64,000 nt of DNA from BJHQ01 sp964654285 (GTDB lineage Bacteria; Planctomycetota; UBA11346). Position numbers and translations under genes: made by a program. Positions 27,228 to 35,945 of this stretch are shown in pieces. Positions within the stretch are counted from its first letter, which is position 1, and each line of letters opens with the position of its first letter. Below the pieces are notes generated by a model, which searched no databases, was not told the DNA's origin, and saw only the letters and a list, made by a program, of their open reading frames with translations. The DNA is taken from NCBI GenBank assembly GCA_964654285.1, contig CAZZJC010000027.1:1-64000 (forward strand). The letters are read 5' to 3'.

Positions 27228-27280
27228 TGTGCTCCCGCGCCGGTTTCATGACGCGGCAAGCCCCCGGATCGACCGTCATC

Positions 27281-29035
<1,755 letters not shown>

Positions 29036-29038
<3 letters not shown>

Positions 29039-29173
29039 GCAGCCGACAGGCTGCTCAGGGGGAGCGCCGGAGGCGCGTTACGGGGGCGGGCAGCCCCCGG
29101 ACAAACAAGAACTTGGGACGGCGAAGCCGGCCCTTCTGGCGCAGCCGGAACCCCGCGTAGCGGGGAAGTTCTT
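29036..29173. repeat. chain of GC hairpins with purine triloops (element A)
   Basis: Consecutive hairpins: 9-bp stem 29036-29057 including the rpoD stop; GCGCC-GGA-GGCGC (29064-29076); CGGGGGC/GCCCCCG (29081-29099); CGGC-GAA-GCCG (29119-29129); GGC-GCA-GCC (29138-29146); CCCCGC-GTA-GCGGGG (29151-29165). AAGAACTT (29107-29114) pairs with AAGTTCTT (29166-29173), enclosing the last three. The layout looks like a structured RNA or a mobile intergenic repeat. Confidence 0.5.
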
Positions 29174-29214
29174 TGGAAGAGTCAGGCGCGCCGCGCCGTT
29201 GGGGTGCCTGGCAG

Positions 29215-29246
29215 GAAGCCAGCGATCGGATCCGGTCGCTGGCTTC
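29215..29246. terminator. 11-bp hairpin between rpoD and the second FmdB-type gene
   Basis: GAAGCCAGCGA (29215-29225) pairs perfectly with 29236-29246, followed on the plus strand by the T-rich TTCGTCT. It is a reasonable terminator for rpoD readthrough and lies between convergent genes. Confidence 0.55.
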
Positions 29247-29264
29247 TTCGTCTCGCTGGCGGGT

Positions 29265-29531
29265 TCAGTGCGAGCACCCTGCGCCGCAGGTGTGGCTTGG
29301 CGGCGGCATCGGACACTCGCCCGTGCCGCAGGCTCCCATGCCGCAGGGCGTCGGGCTCTGGTCCTTGGTGGCGCCGATGAATCCGATGCCGCCGCTGATG
29401 ATCCGGCGCACCGGCAGCCCGGTTTCGGGGTCGTGGGTCAGGGCGGGGGCGCTCATCCGCTGTTCGACCTCGAAGCGGCGCGGGGAGGTCTTGGCGTCGG
29501 TGGGGATGGTTTCGTAGACGTAGGTCGGCAT
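29265..29531 (-). CDS. FmdB-family protein with lost zinc ribbon and Cys-rich tail
   Basis: 88 residues. The fold of the family is recognisable: MPTYVYETIP, RRFEVEQRMSAPAL, GLPVRRIISGGIGFIG. However, the two CxxC knuckles of the N-terminal zinc ribbon are absent. A Gly/Cys-rich tail carries five Cys and a terminal His (CGMGACGTGEC, then CGAGCSH), so a metal could be held there instead. The role is unknown. Its relative at 3623-4018 keeps both knuckles. The start is at the conserved MPTY. The gene is monocistronic and convergent with rpoD. Confidence 0.72.
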   Translation of the reverse strand: MPTYVYETIPTDAKTSPRRFEVEQRMSAPALTHDPETGLPVRRIISGGIGFIGATKDQSPTPCGMGACGTGECPMPPPSHTCGAGCSH

Positions 29532-29569
29532 GGCCGCAGCCTAGCATCCGGATCCGGCCAGGAAACGAA

Positions 29570-29596
29570 GCACCCCGGAGGGATCCTCCGGGGTGC
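29570..29596 (-). terminator. rpsD terminator
   Basis: A 12-bp stem (GCACCCCGGAGG with CCTCCGGGGTGC) with a 3-nt loop. On the minus strand it is followed by TTCGTTTCC and lies 39 bp beyond the rpsD stop. Confidence 0.7.
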
Positions 29597-29634
29597 AGGG
29601 CCTCACCAGGAATCGGTCGCTTGCGCGACCGGGA

Positions 29635-30246
29635 TCACTTGGCGAAGAACTCGATGACCTTCTGGATGTTCACCGGGAAGGGGACCTGTTCGGGGCCAGG
29701 CAGGGCTTCGACGGTGACGGTCAGGGTGTCGAGATCGACCTTGAGGCCCGACGGGCGCTCCAGCACGGGACCGTTCACGGTGACGCGGATATCCTCGCGG
29801 TTGCGTGCGGACTCGCGGACCTGGAACGAATCGCCGATCGACAGGATCTGACCCGGGCTCTTGGCGCGCCGGCCGCCGAGGTTGATGTTGCCGTGGGTGA
29901 TGAGCTGCCGCGCCTGCGGGATGGTGCGGGTCAGGCCGGCACGCCAGACCAGGCTGTCGAGGCGGGATTCCAGGAGCTGGAGCAGGTTGCGGCCGGTGTC
30001 GCCCGGCATGCGGTAGGCGCGCAGGTAGATCCGGCGCAGGCCGCGCTCGTTCACGCCGTAGTGGGCGCGCAGCTTCTGCTTCTCTTTCAAGCGCAGCGAG
30101 AACTCGCTGACCTTCGGGTTGCGCTTGGTGGGCCCGTGCATGCCCGGGGGGTAGGGGCGCCGCGTAAGAGTCTTGGTGGTCAGACCAGGCAGTTCCAGGC
30201 CGAGACGGCGCAGAATGCGGAGGCGGGGGCCGGTGATGCGAGCCAT
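29635..30246 (-). CDS. rpsD: 30S ribosomal protein S4
   Basis: Primary 16S rRNA binder that nucleates 30S assembly. 203 residues, standard length. It is the Cys-free type: MARITGPRLRILRRLG at the N-terminus has no zinc site. The S4 RNA-binding motif is at about 93-155 (SRLDSLVWRAGLTRTIPQARQLITHGNINL). GAGG lies ten bases upstream of the ATG at 30246. It is not in an alpha-operon arrangement here but stands alone with its own terminator. A 7-bp hairpin in its leader could serve autoregulation. Confidence 0.97.
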   Translation of the reverse strand: MARITGPRLRILRRLGLELPGLTTKTLTRRPYPPGMHGPTKRNPKVSEFSLRLKEKQKLRAHYGVNERGLRRIYLRAYRMPGDTGRNLLQLLESRLDSLVWRAGLTRTIPQARQLITHGNINLGGRRAKSPGQILSIGDSFQVRESARNREDIRVTVNGPVLERPSGLKVDLDTLTVTVEALPGPEQVPFPVNIQKVIEFFAK

Positions 30247-30276
30247 GAGTGCGTTTCCTCTACGCCAGGATTGAAG

Positions 30277-30299
30277 CCCGGATGGGTTCGGGATCCGGG
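30277..30299 (-). promoter_or_regulatory. hairpin in the rpsD leader
   Basis: CCCGGAT and ATCCGGG form a 7-bp stem with a 9-nt loop 31 bases upstream of the rpsD start. S4 commonly represses its own mRNA by binding leader structures; that this hairpin does so is only a guess. Confidence 0.25.
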
Positions 30300-30540
30300 G
30301 AATTCCAAGGGGGCCGCGCAGCATGAGTCGCCGATCCGGATTGCAAGTCCGGCTCTGCTGTCGGCTTTCCGACCGGCATCAGGGCGGGATCCGACGGCCG
30401 TCCTTGTCGAGGATGCCCGAGGACGGCGACCGACGGATTGCATCGGGGGCTGCCGCAGCACCTTACCGGGCATGCCCAGGTCCACCGTTCGCCCTTCCAG
30501 CCCCGGTCCGCATCCGACCGCAGCGCCTCGCGTCACGCGG

Positions 30541-31074
30541 ATGCGGATGAAGAGGCCAGGCGCACGCCGCGCCGCGCGCGCCTGCCGGATCGATCTGGTC
30601 GACGATGCCGGGACCGCCCCCGGCGAATGGGATGCGCGCCTGGTCGCAGCGGCGGTCGACGCGGCCCTGGCGGCCGACGGCATGCACGGAGGCCAGCTGG
30701 TCGTCCGCCTGGTGGATGCGGGCGAATCGCGCCGGCTGCACCGCGCCCACTTCCGCCAAGCCAGCGCCACCGACGTGATGACCTTTCCGGATGGCACCGA
30801 CGATCCCGAGACCGGTCGCCTGCGCCTGGGCGACCTCGCGATCTGCCTCGACATCGCCCGCCGCGAAGCGTCCAGCCGCAAGCGGCCGACCGCGCATGAG
30901 CTCGCGCTCTATGTCGTCCACGGCGTCCTGCATCTGCTCGGCCACGACGATCTCGACCCGCGCGACCGCGCCGCGATGTGGGCCGAGCAGCATCGCGTGC
31001 TGGCCGAGGTCGGCATCGCGGTCGAAGCGGAACCCACCCAGACGCCGATGGGGAAAGCGGGCAAATCCCGGTGA
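30541..31074 (+). CDS. ybeY: endoribonuclease YbeY
   Basis: Metal-dependent RNase of rRNA maturation and ribosome quality control. 177 residues from ATG 30541; ATG 30547 is equally possible and no strong Shine-Dalgarno sequence decides. Conserved sequence includes ATDVMTFPD, LGDLAICLDIA and the active site HELALYVVHGVLHLLGHDD. The zinc triad H-x3-H-x5-H appears as His127, His131 and Asp137, so the third ligand is Asp rather than His. The stop lies 3 bp from the end of convergent tyrA. The frame remains open far upstream, but that part overlaps rpsD and is not coding-like. Confidence 0.85.
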   Translation: MRMKRPGARRAARACRIDLVDDAGTAPGEWDARLVAAAVDAALAADGMHGGQLVVRLVDAGESRRLHRAHFRQASATDVMTFPDGTDDPETGRLRLGDLAICLDIARREASSRKRPTAHELALYVVHGVLHLLGHDDLDPRDRAAMWAEQHRVLAEVGIAVEAEPTQTPMGKAGKSR

Positions 31075-31077
31075 CGG

Positions 31078-31947
31078 CTACTCGTTGAGCGCTTCTGCGG
31101 CGTTCGCCGCCTTCCCTGGCGCCTGGATGGCCTCGTAGCGTTGCCGTCCCGCCCGCCCGGCCTTCAGCCAGGCTGTGACGGCGGACTGATCGCCGCGCGC
31201 CAGCGCCGTGCGCAGCGCCTCCAGGCGCTCCTGCACCGCCGCCAGCTGTTCGCCCACCGCCGCGCGATTGGCGAGCAGGATGCCGGTCCACAGGTCGGCG
31301 CTCGCTCCCGCCACCCGGGTCGTGTCGCGGAAGCCGCCGGCGCACAGCGCCGCCGCCTCGGGTGCGAGGTTCGCCGCCGTCGCGCTCGCGAGCACATGCG
31401 GCACATGCGAGGCCGATGCCACCGCCACGTCATGCGCCGCCGGGTCGAGTTCCACCACCCGCGCGCCGACCGCCTGCCACATGCGCCGGATCCGCGCGGC
31501 GGCGGCCGGCGGCGTCGCGGCCGTCGCGGTCAGCACCACGGTGCGGCCCTGGTACAGGAGCGGATCGGCGTGATCGAGCCCCTGCAGGTGGCTGCCGCAC
31601 ATCGGATGGCTGCCGACGAAGCGCCCGGCGGCATCGAGGTCCGCGAGGTCGGCGACGATGCCGGCCTTGGTCGAGCCCACGTCGGTGACCACCGCCGGCG
31701 TCGCCGCCGCGATCATCCGGGCGAGGCCGGCAATGGTCTCGACCGGGGTGCAGATCACCGCGAGGCCGGCGTCGGCAGCCTGGTCCAGGCCGGTGATCGC
31801 CGTGCCCCAGCCGCGCGCCGCCGCCGCGCGGGCGACCTCCGGCCGGCGGTGCGCCAGCAATACCGTCCACCCGGCTGCACTCAGCGCCGCCGCCAGGCTG
31901 CCGCCCATCAGACCCAAACCCTGGATCAGAACCGTGGTTTCCCGCAT
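31078..31947 (-). CDS. tyrA: prephenate dehydrogenase
   Basis: Oxidatively decarboxylates prephenate (or arogenate) on the way to tyrosine. 289 residues. The NAD-binding Rossmann motif is GLGLMGGSLA near residue 10. Characteristic segments are VICTPVE, VVTDVGSTKAGIV and the catalytic-His region FVGSHPMCGSHLQGLDHA. ASHVPHVLASATA and FRDTTRVAGASADLW follow. It lacks chorismate-mutase and ACT domains. The start MRETTVLIQGLG at 31947 was chosen because it places the Rossmann fold at the N-terminus. It is divergent from rpmI. Confidence 0.9.
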   Translation of the reverse strand: MRETTVLIQGLGLMGGSLAAALSAAGWTVLLAHRRPEVARAAAARGWGTAITGLDQAADAGLAVICTPVETIAGLARMIAAATPAVVTDVGSTKAGIVADLADLDAAGRFVGSHPMCGSHLQGLDHADPLLYQGRTVVLTATAATPPAAAARIRRMWQAVGARVVELDPAAHDVAVASASHVPHVLASATAANLAPEAAALCAGGFRDTTRVAGASADLWTGILLANRAAVGEQLAAVQERLEALRTALARGDQSAVTAWLKAGRAGRQRYEAIQAPGKAANAAEALNE

Positions 31948-32147
31948 GCGCCGGCAGGGTGGTGGCCTGGCATGCATGGGCAATGCCGGGCCGGTCCCAG
32001 CCGGATATGGGACGGGCGGAAGAGGAACGGATGGTCTCACCCATCCCGTGCCGGGACCCTGGGTGCGGTGAGCGTCCGAGGGACCGCTTGCATTTCCCGG
32101 CTTCGCTTGACACTCCGCCCCCCTCAGTCGCAGCCCCGGAGCCCACC

Positions 32148-32363
32148 ATGCCCAAGATGAAGACGCACAAGGCCAGCCAGACCCGCCTCCGCCTCACCCG
32201 CAACGGCAAGGTCGTGCGGACGCAGTGCGGCGTGCGCCACCTCCTGGCCGACCGCTCGCCGAAGCGGATGCGCAACCTGGGCAAGAAGACCACCTCGACC
32301 TCGTGGGGCGTGGTCCGTCGCGTGCGCGCCGCCTTCCAGGCCAAGGCCGCCAAGCCCAAGTGA
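32148..32363 (+). CDS. rpmI: 50S ribosomal protein L35
   Basis: 71-residue basic protein of the large subunit. The N-terminus MPKMKTHKASQTRLRLTRNG and the H-L---S-KR-R-L pattern (RHLLADRSPKRMRNLGKK) identify bL35. It has a longer Arg/Lys C-terminus than most. GGAG lies seven bases before the ATG. A TTGACA hexamer at 32107-32112 could be its -35, though the -10 is unclear. infC, which usually precedes rpmI, is absent here. Confidence 0.93.
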   Translation: MPKMKTHKASQTRLRLTRNGKVVRTQCGVRHLLADRSPKRMRNLGKKTTSTSWGVVRRVRAAFQAKAAKPK

Positions 32364-32370
32364 TCCTCCT

Positions 32371-32437
32371 GCCGCCCTGAATGGCGGCGTCCACCAAGTA
32401 GGCCGAACCGGCCTCTCCGCGTCCACGCCGGACGCGG
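32371..32437 (+). promoter_or_regulatory. paired hairpins in the rpmI-rplT spacer
   Basis: GCCGCC/GGCGGC (32371-32388) and CCGCGTCC/GGACGCGG (32417-32437) fold in the 95-nt spacer just upstream of the rplT Shine-Dalgarno sequence. L20 represses its own operon in several bacteria through leader structures, so an L20 target is possible but unproven. Confidence 0.3.
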
Positions 32438-32458
32438 GCCAGCAGCGAAAGGTATCCC

Positions 32459-32812
32459 ATGCGTGCCTACAACGGCGCCTCGCGCCACCAGATGATCAAG
32501 CGGATGAAGAAGCGCGCGCGCGGCTTCTACAGCGGTCGTCACAAGATGTACCGCGTCATCTGCGAGGCCGTCCGCCGCGCCGAGCAGATGGCCTTCCGTG
32601 GCCGCAAGGAAAAGAAGCGCCAGTTCCGCGCCCTCTGGATCAAGCGTATCGGCATCGCGAGCCGCGCCCTGGGCGTGCCCTACAGCCGCCTCATCGCCGG
32701 CCTTCAGAAGGCCGACATCCGCCTGGACCGCAAGCAGTTGAGCGAGCTGGCCATCCACCAGCCCGCCGCCTTCGCCGAAGTGGTCGCCAAGGCCAAGGCC
32801 GCGCTCGGCTGA
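32459..32812 (+). CDS. rplT: 50S ribosomal protein L20
   Basis: 117-residue 23S rRNA binder needed for early 50S assembly, and the usual partner of L35. Diagnostic sequence is KKRARGFYSGRHKMYRVICEAVRRAEQMAF, followed by RQFRALWIKRIGIASRALG and YSRLIAGLQKADIRLDRK. AAAGG lies six bases before the ATG. A 14-bp terminator follows. Confidence 0.96.
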   Translation: MRAYNGASRHQMIKRMKKRARGFYSGRHKMYRVICEAVRRAEQMAFRGRKEKKRQFRALWIKRIGIASRALGVPYSRLIAGLQKADIRLDRKQLSELAIHQPAAFAEVVAKAKAALG

Positions 32813-32861
32813 CGGCATAGTCCTCGGCCCAAGACCTCTTCCCGCCGCCTGGAAGGCCATG

Positions 32862-32892
32862 AACACCCTGGAAGACCATCTTCCAGGGTGTT
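32862..32892 (+). terminator. rplT terminator
   Basis: AACACCCTGGAAGA pairs perfectly with TCTTCCAGGGTGTT (14 bp) across a 3-nt loop, 50 bp after the rplT stop. The downstream arm ends in TTT. Confidence 0.75.
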
Positions 32893-32979
32893 TCCGTCAA
32901 AAAGCTAAAGACGTCCTCGGCTGAACCACCGCCATCCGGACTGAACAGCTGGCTGGTCAGGCTCCCCTTCACCGGGCAA

Positions 32980-33074
32980 ACGCGTGTCCCCCGCAGGGAC
33001 GCGTGGTTGCGCCCTTCCGGGCAATCCGGGTCCAGGGCAGAGCCCTGGCAGGGCGTGGCGGGACGGAGTCCCGC
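32980..33074. repeat. chain of GC hairpins with purine triloops (element B)
   Basis: Consecutive hairpins: bulged stem ACGC-GTCCC/GGGAC-GCGT (32980-33004); GCCC-TTCC-GGGC (33011-33022); CCAGGGC-AGA-GCCCTGG (33032-33048); GCGGGAC-GGA-GTCCCGC (33058-33074), followed by seven A. The style is the same as in element A, but with different sequences. It lies directly upstream of flgB. Confidence 0.5.
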
Positions 33075-33127
33075 TGAGGAAAAAAATAGGAACGAGATGT
33101 GCGTGCAGGTGGGCATGGAGCGGTGTC

Positions 33128-33493
33128 ATGCCCGGCAATGACCAGATCCTCACCTTGGCCCGCCTCATGGATGTGGCGGCTTTGCGCGCCAAGGTCCATG
33201 CGGGGAACCTCGCCAACCAGAACACCCCCGGCTACAAGGCCAAGGCAGTGGAATTCGATGCCGCCTTCCGCGCCGCCCTGGACGCCCAGGGGTCGGCGGC
33301 GGCGCGCGCGGTCGAACCGCTGGTCTACGAACCCCGCGCGACCGCGTCCGACAACGACGGCAACGATGTGTCGAGCGAGCGCGAGGTCATGGCGCTGGCG
33401 CAGAACCAGCTGCTCTACAACACCTATATCAGCATGGCCAAGGGCCAGACGCGCCTGCTGCTGACCGCGATCACCGCGGCGCCCGGAGGCTGA
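33128..33493 (+). CDS. flgB: flagellar basal-body rod protein FlgB
   Basis: Proximal rod subunit exported by the flagellar type III apparatus. 121 residues. The N-terminal rod motif reads RLMDVAALRAKVHAGNLANQNTPGYKAKAVEF and the C-terminal helix NQLLYNTYISMAKGQTRLLLTAI. The ATG at 33128 has GGAG seven bases upstream; an upstream in-frame extension is not conserved. It opens a flgB-flgC-fliE set with 2-bp and 58-bp gaps. Confidence 0.92.
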   Translation: MPGNDQILTLARLMDVAALRAKVHAGNLANQNTPGYKAKAVEFDAAFRAALDAQGSAAARAVEPLVYEPRATASDNDGNDVSSEREVMALAQNQLLYNTYISMAKGQTRLLLTAITAAPGG

Positions 33494-33495
33494 TC

Positions 33496-33930
33496 ATGCC
33501 CAATCCCGTCCCCAGCCCGACCGGCCTGTTCGGCGCCGTCAACATGTCGGCCTCGGCGATGAGCGCCGAGCGCCTGCGCATGACGGTGGCGAGCGAGAAC
33601 CTCGCCCACGCGGGCGACACGCGCAAAGGCGCCGATGGCCTGCCCTACGCCCGCCAGCGGGTGCTCTTCCGCACCGTGCTTGATGCGCAAGGCCGGGATA
33701 CCGGCAAGGTCGATGCTTCGGCGGTGCCGTCGCCGCGCTTCGAGAAGCGTTACGACCCCGATCATCCCGATGCCGATGCCGCCGGGATGGTGACGACCCC
33801 GGGCATCGATCCCATCCTCGAACTCACCGACCTCATGCTGGCCGGCAAGGCCTATGAGGCCAACTCCAACGCGGCGCGCGGCCTGATGCGCATGCACGAG
33901 AACGCCCTGCGCCTGTCCGCCGACGGCTGA
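33496..33930 (+). CDS. flgC: flagellar basal-body rod protein FlgC
   Basis: Proximal rod subunit, 144 residues. The N-terminus NMSASAMSAERLRMTVASENLAHAGDTR is the FlgC form of the flagellar rod motif. KRYDPDHPDADAAGMVTTPGIDPILELTDLMLAGKAYEANS-type sequence marks the C-terminal half. It starts 2 bp after the flgB stop. The order flgB-flgC-fliE is the usual one for rod genes. Confidence 0.93.
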   Translation: MPNPVPSPTGLFGAVNMSASAMSAERLRMTVASENLAHAGDTRKGADGLPYARQRVLFRTVLDAQGRDTGKVDASAVPSPRFEKRYDPDHPDADAAGMVTTPGIDPILELTDLMLAGKAYEANSNAARGLMRMHENALRLSADG

Positions 33931-33988
33931 TCCGCCCCGCCTGCCGCTGTCGCACCACCCCGATCCGAGGTAGACTAGGTCAAACCCC

Positions 33989-34315
33989 ATGCCGACGCCG
34001 CTCGATCCCCTGCGCAGCCTGTACGGTTCCCAGCCGGTCTCCCCGGCCGGCGGTGCGGCCAATCTGCCCACCGAGGCGCCGAAGACCGAGGACGGCAAGA
34101 CCTTCAACGATGTCCTGAGCGACTTCGTCAAGCAGGTCGACCAGACCCAGCACCAGTACGATGCCGCGATCACCGCAGTCGAACGCGGCGAGACCGACAA
34201 CCTGCACCGGGTGATGCTGGCGCAGAACCAGGCCCAGCTGTCGTTGAAGCTCGCGGTCGAGGTGCGCAACAAGCTGGTGGATGCCTACAAGGACGTGATG
34301 CGCACCCAGTTCTGA
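33989..34315 (+). CDS. fliE: flagellar hook-basal body complex protein FliE
   Basis: 108-residue junction protein between the MS ring and the rod. The C-terminal two thirds (FNDVLSDFVKQVDQTQHQYD, ETDNLHRVMLAQNQAQLSLK, VRNKLVDAYKDVMRTQF) fit FliE. The N-terminal 35 residues are Pro/Gly-rich and not conserved. It is the last flagellar gene in the window. No fliF or motor genes follow, so the flagellar genes are split in this genome. Confidence 0.9.
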   Translation: MPTPLDPLRSLYGSQPVSPAGGAANLPTEAPKTEDGKTFNDVLSDFVKQVDQTQHQYDAAITAVERGETDNLHRVMLAQNQAQLSLKLAVEVRNKLVDAYKDVMRTQF

Positions 34316-34391
34316 CGGTGCGCCCAGGGTCGTCGGATTCGACCCTGGAAACCCGGGTTGCCCGGCCAGCATGCCCGGCAGGAGCCCTGCC

Positions 34392-35042
34392 ATGCCCGTC
34401 ATCCCCTCCGAGACCCTGCTGTCCCAGCTGTCGTGGCGCTACGCCACCAAGCAGTTCGATCCCTCACGTCCCATCTCCGCCGCGACCTGGGATGCGCTCG
34501 CCAAGGCGCTGGTGCTGACCCCGTCCTCGTACGGGTTGCAGCCCTGGAAGTTCATCGTCGTCACCAAGCCGCAATTGAAGGCCCAGCTGCGTCCCGCGTC
34601 GTGGAACCAGGCGCAGGTCACCGACTGCTCGCACCACGTCGTCTTCGCCGCCAAGCAGAACATCAGCGAGGCCGACGTCGACCGCTTCATCGCCAGCATC
34701 GCCGCCGCCCGTGGCACCACCACGGAATCGCTCGCCGGCTACAAGGGCTTCATGGTCGGCGACCTGGTCAAGGGGCCGCGCGCGGCCATCATCGCCGAAT
34801 GGTCGGCGCGGCAGTGCTACATCGCGCTCGGCAATCTGATGACCGCGGCGGCGCTGCTCGGGGTCGATGGCTGCCCGATGGAAGGCCTCGAACCGCCCAA
34901 GTACGACGAGATCCTCGGCCTCAAGGGAACCGGCTATGCCACCGTGGTGGCCTGTGCGCTGGGCTATCGCGCCTCCGGCGACAAGTACGCCACCGCCGCC
35001 AAGGTCCGCTATCCCCTGAAGGAGATCATCGACCTGCGCTGA
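34392..35042 (+). CDS. NfsB-like oxygen-insensitive nitroreductase
   Basis: FMN flavoprotein of 216 residues that would use NAD(P)H to reduce nitro groups, quinones or pteridines. Visible FMN-site sequence is RYATKQFDPSRPIS near the N-terminus, ALVLTPSSYGLQPWKFIVV, and the C-terminal CALGYRASGDKYATAAKVRYPLKEII. The ATG at 34392 has AGGAG eight bases upstream; ATG 34371 would add seven residues without a Shine-Dalgarno sequence. Its last 17 bp overlap the convergent AraC gene. The physiological substrate is unknown. Confidence 0.88.
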   Translation: MPVIPSETLLSQLSWRYATKQFDPSRPISAATWDALAKALVLTPSSYGLQPWKFIVVTKPQLKAQLRPASWNQAQVTDCSHHVVFAAKQNISEADVDRFIASIAAARGTTTESLAGYKGFMVGDLVKGPRAAIIAEWSARQCYIALGNLMTAAALLGVDGCPMEGLEPPKYDEILGLKGTGYATVVACALGYRASGDKYATAAKVRYPLKEIIDLR

Positions 35043-35886
35043 GCGGCCCACGGTCGCGCCGCCAGGCGCGCGGACTGGTCCCGTTGCGGCGGCGGAAGCA
35101 GCGCGCGAGGTAGTCGGGATCGCTGAAGCCGCACGCACGCGCGGCGGTCGCCACCGTCATCCCAGGCTCGGCGAGCAGCCGTTCCGCCGCGTCCAGGCGC
35201 TGGCTGATGATCGCGGCCTGCACCGTGCTGCCGGTGGCGGCGCGGAAACGGCGGCAGCAGTGGTCCACCGATAATCCGACGTGCGCCGCCACCGCCGCCG
35301 CGCCGAGATCGGCGTCGGCGAGATGCTCGCTGATGAAGAGCAGCGCCCGCGCGGCGGGATCGCTGGATCCCACGCTGGGCAGGGTGCTCGCCAGCAGGTG
35401 CCGGATCTGGTGCGCCCAGGCCACGACCAGGGCGCGGGCGTGCGCGGCATCGTGCGGGTGGATGGCCGCCGCGTCGCCCAGGGCGCGGTTGGCGAAGGCG
35501 GCCAGGTCGCTGCCCACGGCATCGGGCAGGATGGCCGTGGCGCCTTCGCCGAGGTGGAACAGGCAGCGCCCGCCGAGGATCTTCAGCACCAGGTTGCAGG
35601 ACCCGCCGAGATCGCGTTCGTCGTGCGCGACCCCGGCAGGCATCAGCAGCAGCGCGCCGGGATCGAGGTCGATCGCCTGCCCGGCCACCAGGAAGCGGGA
35701 TCGTCCGCCGATCTGGAGGAACACCTCGGGCACGGGATGGAAATGGCCACCGCTGAACGCGTGCGCGGCGAGCGGCTGCGCCACCACCAGGGGATGGGTT
35801 CCGGCGAGCCAGCCGGCGAGGGCGTCGGCGGCCCGTCGGCGGCGCTGCGGGCGGGCGTCAGGGATGTCGCTTTCGTCCGGATCCAT
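35026..35886 (-). CDS. AraC-family regulator with cupin sensor domain
   Basis: 286 residues. The N-terminal half is a cupin-like ligand domain (GGHFHPVPEVFLQIGG, GALLLMPAGVAHDERD). The C-terminal 100 residues are a double helix-turn-helix AraC domain (LGAAAVAAHVGLSVDHCCRRFRAATG, MTVATAARACGFSDPDYLARCFRRR). It is divergent from the GH31 gene, with 59 bp between starts, so it probably controls that gene in response to a sugar. Ligand unknown. Its 3' end overlaps the nitroreductase gene. Confidence 0.87.
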   Translation of the reverse strand: MDPDESDIPDARPQRRRRAADALAGWLAGTHPLVVAQPLAAHAFSGGHFHPVPEVFLQIGGRSRFLVAGQAIDLDPGALLLMPAGVAHDERDLGGSCNLVLKILGGRCLFHLGEGATAILPDAVGSDLAAFANRALGDAAAIHPHDAAHARALVVAWAHQIRHLLASTLPSVGSSDPAARALLFISEHLADADLGAAAVAAHVGLSVDHCCRRFRAATGSTVQAAIISQRLDAAERLLAEPGMTVATAARACGFSDPDYLARCFRRRNGTSPRAWRRDRGPLSAGR

Positions 35887-35945
35887 CGTGAGGCTCAGGT
35901 TGCCGCCCGGGCCCGCCCTGGCTAGGCTCGGGTCGGAGCCCCGCC

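Larger units (their letters stand above)
32813..33127. other. non-coding stretch between rplT and flgB
   Basis: 315 bp without a gene. It holds the rplT terminator (32862-32892) and the second GC-hairpin chain (32980-33074), then an A-rich run and the flgB ribosome binding site. Confidence 0.7.

Noticed and set aside
27227..27280. Earlier starts of rpoD (TTG 27227, ATG 27248)
   Set aside because: TTG 27227 overlaps the perfect TATAAT and would precede the transcript start. ATG 27248 remains possible but has no ribosome binding site and adds non-conserved residues.
30277..30299. Possible tRNA T-arm (GGTTCGGGATCC-like) upstream of rpsD
   Set aside because: No acceptor, D or anticodon arms fit around it; a simple hairpin explains the bases.
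29593..30540. Upstream extension of the ybeY frame by 316 codons
   Set aside because: It would lie antisense to rpsD and has no conserved sequence; YbeY homology begins after 30541.
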